Shown: positions 13,211 to 18,175 of the stretch, piece by piece
How the letters are laid out: each line of letters begins with the position of its first letter
Position numbering within the stretch: the first letter of the stretch is position 1
Source of the DNA: QNFN01 sp964195335
Lineage (GTDB): Bacteria; Pseudomonadota; Gammaproteobacteria; QNFN01
Reading direction: 5' to 3'
Length of the DNA: 18,175 nt
Assembly: GCA_964195335.1 (NCBI GenBank)
Contig: CAXMPC010000144.1
Span: 1-18,175 of the forward strand
The notes under the pieces: generated by a model
Database searches by the model: none
Seen by the model: the letters and a program-made list of their open reading frames with translations, nothing else
What the model was told of the DNA's origin: nothing
Program-made: the position numbers and the translations under genes

Positions 13211-13957
13211 TCAGCTCTCATCTCCGAGGAAGGCGCGAAACGCCGCGCGCGCCTCGGGGCTCTGTAGCCGTTCGGCGAACTGCGCCGCCTCGGCCTGCAT
13301 CCTGGCGGCGACCGATTCCGTTTCGCGCTTCAGCAGCGCCTTGGTCACGCGCACGGCCGTGCGCGGTTTCCCTGCCAGGCGGCGGGCGGCATCACGGGCC
13401 GTGTCGACGACGTCGGCGCCGGGAACGACCCCGTTCAGCAGGCCCAGCGCCTGTGCCTTTACGGCGTCGAAGGGTTCGCCGAGCAGCAGCAACTCGGCGG
13501 CGCGCGCATGCCCGGCCACCCTGGGCAGCAGCAGCGACGAGGCCGCTTCGGGGACCAGCCCGAGATCGACAAAAGGCAACCGGAAGATCGCGTCGTCCCC
13601 GGCGTAGACCAGGTCGCAGTGCAGCAGCAGCGTCGTGCCGATGCCGATCGCCAGGCCGTTGACCGCGGCGACCACGGGCAGCGGGCAGTTCGCCAGCGTG
13701 TCGAGGAACGCGAATACCGGGCTTTGCTCATCCAGGGGCGGGTCGTCGAGGAAGTCGCGCAGGTCGTTGCCTGAGGTGAAAGCATCGCCGCTGCCGTAGA
13801 ACAGCACGGCGCCGACTTCGGTCTTCTCGGCCGATTCGCGCAACCGGTCGGCGAGGGAAGCGTACATCGCCCTCGTCAGGGCGTTCTTTTTTTCCGGGCG
13901 AGCGAAGCAGAGTTCGAGCACACCCGCTTCGATTCGGGACTGGATGGCATCACTCAC
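13211..13957 (-). CDS. Enoyl-CoA hydratase/isomerase family protein (crotonase)
   Basis: A 248-residue crotonase-superfamily enzyme acting on enoyl-CoA in fatty acid or aromatic acid breakdown. Oxyanion-hole segments are GDAFTSGNDL (57-66) and NGLAIGIGTTL (100-110). GLVPEAASS (133-141) places a Glu at 137, as in the delta3-delta2-enoyl-CoA isomerase-like members, so isomerase or hydratase activity is possible. The start is GTG at 13957, decided by a strong GGAGAGGAG a few bases upstream and by the expected N-terminus. A longer frame to 14026 would add 23 residues unrelated to the family. The C-terminus (about 200-245) is a helical domain typical of crotonases. Its upstream gap (13958-14170) is shared with the divergent FGE-like gene and shows no convincing promoter. 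Confidence 0.92.
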   Translation of the reverse strand: MSDAIQSRIEAGVLELCFARPEKKNALTRAMYASLADRLRESAEKTEVGAVLFYGSGDAFTSGNDLRDFLDDPPLDEQSPVFAFLDTLANCPLPVVAAVNGLAIGIGTTLLLHCDLVYAGDDAIFRLPFVDLGLVPEAASSLLLPRVAGHARAAELLLLGEPFDAVKAQALGLLNGVVPGADVVDTARDAARRLAGKPRTAVRVTKALLKRETESVAARMQAEAAQFAERLQSPEARAAFRAFLGDES

Positions 13958-14173
13958 GGGCCACTCCTCTCCATCGCTGGGTAGTGTCCGAAGCTTAGGG
14001 ATTCGTGACGGTAGCGTCGAATACAAAGCGTTTGGCGGCTCAGTAGTCGGCTTCCGGAATGGATCCTGCCCGATCGTGTCCGCTCTTCACTTCATGATTT
14101 CAACTGGGTCAAATTCCGTACCGGCTGCCGAACAGCGATTGGCTGAGCGACCACGCGCTGCCATGCTGAAGTG

Positions 14174-15025
14174 ATGGACCGGCCTGTAATCCTGCATCAC
14201 GTCCTTGGCGCGCTGTTGTTCGCAGCGGCTTCGGCCGCACAGGCGATCGAGATGCCCGAACTGGTCGTCATCCCTGCCGGGCCGTTCTTGCGTGGCTCGG
14301 ACGCCGCCGAGCGCGAGGCGGCCTACCAGTTGGACGCGGCAGCCTATGGCCACGATGCGACCCGGCAGCAGGGCTGGTACGACGACGAACCGCCGCGTGC
14401 AGAGCGGACCACCGACGCCTTCTCAATCAGCATCATGCCGGTCACCAACCGCCAGTACGCCGCCTTTGTCGCCGTGACCGGCCACCGGGTCCCGGATGTC
14501 GATCCCGCCAGCTGGAGCGCCTCCGGCCTGGCCCAGCCCTACGCCCTGACCCGGCGCCACGCCTGGGCTGATGGCCGTATCCCGGCCGGTCGCGAAGAGC
14601 ACCCGGTGGTGTTGGTCAGCCGAGGCGATGCCGAGGTCTACGCCAGGTGGTTGTCACTGCGTACCGGCACGAACTGGCGGCTGCCGGCCGAGGCGGAGTG
14701 GGAGAAGGCGGCTCGCGGCAGTGACGGTCGCCGGTTCCCATGGGGAGATGCCTACGACCCGGCCCGCCTGAACAGCCACGATGCCGGGTCGTACGATACG
14801 ACGCCGGTCGGTCGCTATCTCGACGGTGCCAGTCCGTACGGCCTGCTCGATGCTTCCGGCCAGGTCTACGAATGGACCGCGACCCGGGCCGGTCCGAACC
14901 GCGCGGTGGTCAAGGGCGGTTCCTGGGATGATCGTGGCTGCGGTGTCTGCCGGCCGGCGGCGCGTCACGCCCGTCCCGACACGTTGCGTCACATCCTGAT
15001 CGGCTTTCGCGTCGTCTGCGACTGA
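14174..15025 (+). CDS. Exported formylglycine-generating-enzyme-like (SUMF1) protein
   Basis: A 283-residue SUMF1/FGE-sulfatase domain protein with a signal peptide (about 1-24, ending AAQA). Domain marks run in order: LVVIPAGPFLRGS (30-42), MPVTNRQYAAF (88-98), HPVVLVSRGDAEVYARWLS (143-161), WRLPAEAEWEKAARG (168-182), FPWGD (188-192), GLLDASGQVYEWT (223-235), VKGGSWDDRG (246-255) and IGFRVV (276-281). True formylglycine-generating enzymes use two Cys near the end (CYRYRC in human SUMF1). Here only CGVC (256-259), with a different spacing, is seen and no sulfatase gene adjoins it, so I expect a non-catalytic or different role (many bacterial members are regulatory or substrate-binding). The start is ATG 14174, or GTG 14171 one codon before; the Shine-Dalgarno sequence is weak. 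Confidence 0.88.
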   Translation: MDRPVILHHVLGALLFAAASAAQAIEMPELVVIPAGPFLRGSDAAEREAAYQLDAAAYGHDATRQQGWYDDEPPRAERTTDAFSISIMPVTNRQYAAFVAVTGHRVPDVDPASWSASGLAQPYALTRRHAWADGRIPAGREEHPVVLVSRGDAEVYARWLSLRTGTNWRLPAEAEWEKAARGSDGRRFPWGDAYDPARLNSHDAGSYDTTPVGRYLDGASPYGLLDASGQVYEWTATRAGPNRAVVKGGSWDDRGCGVCRPAARHARPDTLRHILIGFRVVCD

Positions 15026-15047
15026 GCCTGTTTTTTTCCGGGCTTGT

Positions 15048-16334
15048 TCAACTCCAGGCGGCATAAACCTGCAGCGCGATCGCATCGACGACGAGCAGCA
15101 ACAGCACGTAGAAGGCGTTGGCCCGGATCATTCGCAACGGACCAATACCGTAACGTCCCTGTAGCGTGATCTGCAGTACCGAGAAGGGCGAGACCACGAC
15201 ACCGACCGCCCAGGCCATCAGGAACGTGATGCCGAGCAGGTTCGGGTCGGCGACCCATGGACCGAGCGCGCCGCCGGCAACCGCAATGGTGATGACCGGG
15301 TGGATGCCGACGAGCGACGCGACAGTCATCGCCAGTAACAGGACAGTCGCCTCGGTCGGTCCGAAGGTGGCCACGGCCAGGTTCGGGTAGCTGGTCGCGA
15401 TCGCACTGGCAACCCCGGCGGCGAGCACCCCCGCGGCGAGGAACAGCACCAGCTCGCCGGCCATCCGCGGCAGTCCGTCGACGACATGTCCGCCGAGTCG
15501 GCGAGCGCGGCCGCTCTCGGGTCGGACCAGGAGCAGGCCAACGGTCACCGACAGGGCCAGCAGCGCGATCACCGCGAGGATCGGGATCACGGGAAAGAGC
15601 CAGTGCACCAGCAGCACGCCGACCGTGAGTAGCGCCGGCACCATCAGCGCGTCGAAGTGCATCGGGTAGCCGTGAAACTGGCCGCTCTCTGGCTGCCTCA
15701 GAAGCAGTAATCCCCCCAGACCGAGCGCAACCGCCGCGACGGCTATGCCGACCGGGGCCATCGAGCCCAGGCTTGAGCCCGGGGCGTTGGATAACGCGAC
15801 CGCCATCGCGGCAAAGAATGGCGACCAGTGGGCTGCGGCGCTGAAGCCTCGCGCCAGCACCTGTGCCTGGGGCAGCGACAGCTGCCGGTGCAGGGCGAGG
15901 CGGTCACCCATGATCGACAGCGCGGTGAAGTTGATCGCCGCGCCGAACAGGTGGACGCCGAGCAGTGTGCGCCAGATTTCGCCACGCCCCCGGGGTAAAC
16001 GCTCATCCTGGTCACTGCGCGGCAGGGCCACCAGGCGTACGAAGCTGACGGCGACCAGCATCGTAAGCAGCATGGCGTGGCCGCTGATGGCGTGGCCCAA
16101 CCGCATCTCGCCACCTTGCAGCCCGGCCCAGGCGAGCCCGGTCACGCCGACCACGATCATGGCGATTGCCTGCCATCGCTGGTGGCGACCGACCTTCGGC
16201 AGCAACAGCAGGGCTCCGGCCCAACCCACCGCGCCGGCGAGATGCAGCGGCAGCTGAGGCATCAGACCGTGCAGGATCGCCAGCAGGGTCATGGTCAGCA
16301 TAAGCGGCCCCGCGAGGCGGCCAGGTTCATACAT
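15048..16334 (-). CDS. Unassigned polytopic inner-membrane protein, possible transporter
   Basis: A 428-residue, highly hydrophobic protein with about 11-12 predicted membrane segments. I do not recognise its family with confidence. Features resembling secondary transporters are ARGFSAAAHWSPFFAAMAVAL (about 161-181), VGIHPVITIAVAGGALGPW near the C-terminal third, and the helix-breaking AVGVVVSPFSVLQITLQGRYG. The GIHPVITI-type reentrant-loop-like stretch suggests the ion-transporter superfamily, but this is only pattern resemblance. The ATG at 16334 has a weak Shine-Dalgarno sequence; the Met at 16301 is an alternative. It is divergent from pntA with a 285-bp shared upstream region and converges with the FGE-like gene 22 bp away. 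Confidence 0.8.
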   Translation of the reverse strand: MYEPGRLAGPLMLTMTLLAILHGLMPQLPLHLAGAVGWAGALLLLPKVGRHQRWQAIAMIVVGVTGLAWAGLQGGEMRLGHAISGHAMLLTMLVAVSFVRLVALPRSDQDERLPRGRGEIWRTLLGVHLFGAAINFTALSIMGDRLALHRQLSLPQAQVLARGFSAAAHWSPFFAAMAVALSNAPGSSLGSMAPVGIAVAAVALGLGGLLLLRQPESGQFHGYPMHFDALMVPALLTVGVLLVHWLFPVIPILAVIALLALSVTVGLLLVRPESGRARRLGGHVVDGLPRMAGELVLFLAAGVLAAGVASAIATSYPNLAVATFGPTEATVLLLAMTVASLVGIHPVITIAVAGGALGPWVADPNLLGITFLMAWAVGVVVSPFSVLQITLQGRYGIGPLRMIRANAFYVLLLLVVDAIALQVYAAWS

Positions 16335-16384
16335 CAGGGGTGGTGTCGATCACGGGTGTCGAGGGGCATATGTCCTGGTAGACG

Positions 16385-16490
16385 TCAACTTAAACATCAA
16401 ATGACGTATACGTAATCAATGACTTACGCTGATACTAAATAAAATATATTGATGTATGACATAACAGAATTTTGCTTGAATGAGGTATTC
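16385..16490. promoter_or_regulatory. AT-rich divergent promoter region before pntA
   Basis: This stretch is much more AT-rich than the rest of the window. It holds overlapping -10-like hexamers TAAAAT (16440-16445) and TATATT (16445-16450), each matching 5 of 6 of TATAAT. A perfect 10-bp palindrome ACGTATACGT lies at 16404-16413, upstream of them, and an inverted pair ACATCAA (16394-16400) / TTGATGT (16449-16455) brackets the region. It probably serves pntA and possibly the divergent membrane-protein gene. The -35 elements are poor. Confidence 0.4.
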
Positions 16491-16510
16491 TCACAAGGTT
16501 TCATTGTGCG

Positions 16511-16604
16511 CTGCACAGGTGCAGGATCGGGTGGTGTAACCACCCTCGCGAATGGGTGACGGTACCAGCTGTTCAGCCATACTGGCACATCCGCTGGTCG
16601 CCAC
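16511..16604 (+). promoter_or_regulatory. Three-hairpin structured leader of pntA
   Basis: Three stem-loops follow each other in about 94 bases. The first is CTGCA-CAGG-TGCAG (16511-16524). The second is GGGTGGT-GTA-ACCACCC, a perfect 7-bp stem (16529-16545). The third is a tiered stem pairing ACCAGC (16564-16569) with GCTGGT (16593-16598), TGT (16570-16572) with ACA (16587-16589) and GCCA (16576-16579) with TGGC (16583-16586). The outer GTG (16556-16558) and CAC (16602-16604) may extend it. It ends just before GAGG (16608-16611), the likely ribosome binding site. I do not recognise any known riboswitch class in it. Confidence 0.5.
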
Positions 16605-16619
16605 GACGAGGTATTGAAC

Positions 16620-18175
16620 ATGCTGATCGGTATTCCGAAAGAGATCGAAGAAGGTGAGAAGCGGGTTGCGTTGACACCCGACTCCGCCGAGCAGCTGATC
16701 GACCTGGGGTTCGAGCTGGTGATCGAAACCGGCGCCGGCGCGCGGGCCAACTTCAGTGACGAGGCTTACGCCAAGCTGGGCGTTCAGCTCGTGGAGGACC
16801 CGCGCGAGCTTTGGCGGACCGCCGACATCATCATGAAGGTGCGGCCACCACAGCCACACCCGGAACTCGGCTTCAACGGCATCGAACTGCTCAAGGAAGG
16901 GCAGACGCTGATCAGCTTCATCTACCCGACCCAGAACCCGCGCATGCTCGAGCGCCTGGCGGAGCATGGCGTGTCCGCCATCGCCATGGATGCGGTGCCG
17001 CGTATTTCTCGAGCACAGAAACTCGACGCCTTGAGTTCCATGGCCAACATCGCGGGCTACCGTGCGGTCGTCGAGGCGGCACAGCATTTCGGCCGGTTCT
17101 TCACCGGCCAGGTGACCGCGGCCGGGAGCATCCCACCAGCCAAGGTGTTGGTGATCGGCGCCGGCGTCGCCGGGCTCGCCGCCATCGGCGCGGCCAAGAG
17201 CATGGGCGCGGTCGTGCGCGCGTTCGACACCCGCCCCGAGGTGAAGGAGCAGGTCGAGAGCCTGAATGCCGAGTTCCTGATGCTCGAGTTCGAGGACGAG
17301 GACGGCAGCGGCGAGGGCGGTTACGCCAAGACCATGAGCCCGGAGTTCATCAAGGCGGAGATGGACCTGTTCGCCGCCCAGGCGGTCGACGTGGACATCA
17401 TCATCACCACCGCCCTGATCCCCGGCAAGCCGGCCCCGGAACTGATCACCGAGCGCATGGTGGCCAACATGAAACCCGGCAGCGTGATTGTCGACCTCGC
17501 GGCCGAGGCCGGCGGCAACTGCAAGCTCACTGAGAAGAACCGGGTCGTGGTCCGGCACGGAGTGACGCTGATCGGTTACACCGACCTGCCGAGTCGCCTG
17601 GCAGCGCAGTCCAGCCAGCTCTACGCCACCAACCTGCGCCACCTGGTCGCGGAGATGTGCCCGGAAAAAGATGGCGAGATCGTCATCGACATGGAGGACG
17701 AGGTCATCCGTGGCTGCACCGTGGTCAAGGACGGCGAGATCACCTGGCCCCCGCCGGCGCCGCGCATCTCTCTCGCACCCAGCGAAGACATCGATAAAGA
17801 GGCCGTCAAGGACCTGTCACGAGATGAACCCGAGCCGGCCCACCCGCTGGCGTTCCTGGTGCCCCTGGTCCTGGCCGGAATCGGTCTGTTCGGCCTGGGC
17901 CTGGTGGCCCCGCCCGACTTCATGGGCCACCTGACGGTCTTCGTGCTCTCCTGTTTCGTCGGCTACATGGTGATCTGGGGTGTCTCCCATTCCCTGCATA
18001 CGCCGCTGATGAGCGTCACCAATGCCATCAGCAGCATCATCGTCATCGGGGCGCTGATGCAAGTGTCCACGCCGGGCACGGCAGGGGTGCTGCTGGCCAC
18101 GCTGGCCATCTTCATCACCAGCATCAACATCGTGGGCGGTTTCGCGGTCACCCAGCGCATGCTGCGCATGTTCCG
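16620..18175 (+). CDS. pntA: NAD(P) transhydrogenase subunit alpha (cut by the right edge)
   Basis: Alpha subunit of proton-translocating NAD(P) transhydrogenase, which uses the proton gradient to drive NADH + NADP+ to NAD+ + NADPH at the inner membrane. The sequence gives 518 residues before the edge. Marks are MLIGIPKE at the start, the RQD-type loop RAQKLD (131-136), the NAD-binding IGAGVAGLAAIGAAKSMGA (179-197), and LAAQSSQLYATNL (327-339) with the conserved Ser/Tyr. An acidic linker (about 385-405) leads to hydrophobic segments (about 408-430, 436-455, 466-482, 487-510). This one-chain arrangement is the E. coli type, whose PntA ends a few residues after the equivalent of QRMLRMF, so only a few codons are missing; pntB should follow. 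GAGG lies 8 bases before the ATG. The gene has a structured leader and an AT-rich promoter region. Confidence 0.97.
   Translation, partial: MLIGIPKEIEEGEKRVALTPDSAEQLIDLGFELVIETGAGARANFSDEAYAKLGVQLVEDPRELWRTADIIMKVRPPQPHPELGFNGIELLKEGQTLISFIYPTQNPRMLERLAEHGVSAIAMDAVPRISRAQKLDALSSMANIAGYRAVVEAAQHFGRFFTGQVTAAGSIPPAKVLVIGAGVAGLAAIGAAKSMGAVVRAFDTRPEVKEQVESLNAEFLMLEFEDEDGSGEGGYAKTMSPEFIKAEMDLFAAQAVDVDIIITTALIPGKPAPELITERMVANMKPGSVIVDLAAEAGGNCKLTEKNRVVVRHGVTLIGYTDLPSRLAAQSSQLYATNLRHLVAEMCPEKDGEIVIDMEDEVIRGCTVVKDGEITWPPPAPRISLAPSEDIDKEAVKDLSRDEPEPAHPLAFLVPLVLAGIGLFGLGLVAPPDFMGHLTVFVLSCFVGYMVIWGVSHSLHTPLMSVTNAISSIIVIGALMQVSTPGTAGVLLATLAIFITSINIVGGFAVTQRMLRMF

Noticed and set aside
15012..15037. A Rho-independent terminator after the FGE-like gene, with a T7 run at 15031-15037
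   Set aside because: Only a 4-bp stem (GTCG/CGAC) precedes it, separated by several bases from the T-run. On the minus strand the hairpin is no better.
16491..17642. A 383-residue open frame on the minus strand
   Set aside because: It is antisense to pntA, whose motifs are unmistakable. It would also cover the pntA leader; no family motif is seen.

Overview
The window is GC-rich, gene-dense DNA that looks like the chromosome of a gammaproteobacterium. The inference rests on an E. coli-type PntA (NAD-binding domain and membrane segments in one chain), a DeaD-type helicase with a DbpA-like RNA-binding domain, type IV pilin/GspE-like genes, and TAGAAT-type -10 elements. A sulfur-oxidising Chromatiales-like host would fit but is not proven. 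I see no tRNA, rRNA, CRISPR array, transposase, phage gene or plasmid origin.

Left block (97-5106, all minus strand): a lipoprotein gene, a LysE/RhtB-type exporter, then a compact three-gene cassette. The cassette is transcribed in the order pilin-like protein with a long Cys/Thr/Pro-rich tail, small single-pass membrane protein, and GspE/PilB-type ATPase carrying a C-terminal CheY-like receiver domain. The last two genes overlap by ATGA, which indicates co-translation.

Middle block (5218-10349): a four-helix membrane protein, an exported metallo-beta-lactamase-fold hydrolase, a GlcD/D-lactate-dehydrogenase-like FAD oxidoreductase, a convergent DUF2059-type exported protein, and a divergent cysteine-synthase/glutaredoxin fusion. 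An FNR/DNR-like box lies at class II distance from a possible -10 of the fusion gene, and a hairpin sits directly before its ribosome binding site.

Right block (10482-18175): a deaD-type helicase ending in eight 12-bp repeats, a small CxxC/CxxC protein, a 4HBT thioesterase, an enoyl-CoA hydratase/isomerase with a GTG start, an exported sulfatase-modifying-factor-like protein, an unassigned polytopic membrane protein, and pntA. PntA runs off the right edge only a few residues short of its expected end.

The features most likely to be undescribed are the three-hairpin leader before pntA, the receiver-tagged ATPase/pilin cassette, the regulatory region of the CysK-Grx fusion, and the palindrome in the deaD leader. 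No large multi-gene defence or mobile system is visible. Most of the window is ordinary housekeeping and metabolism.
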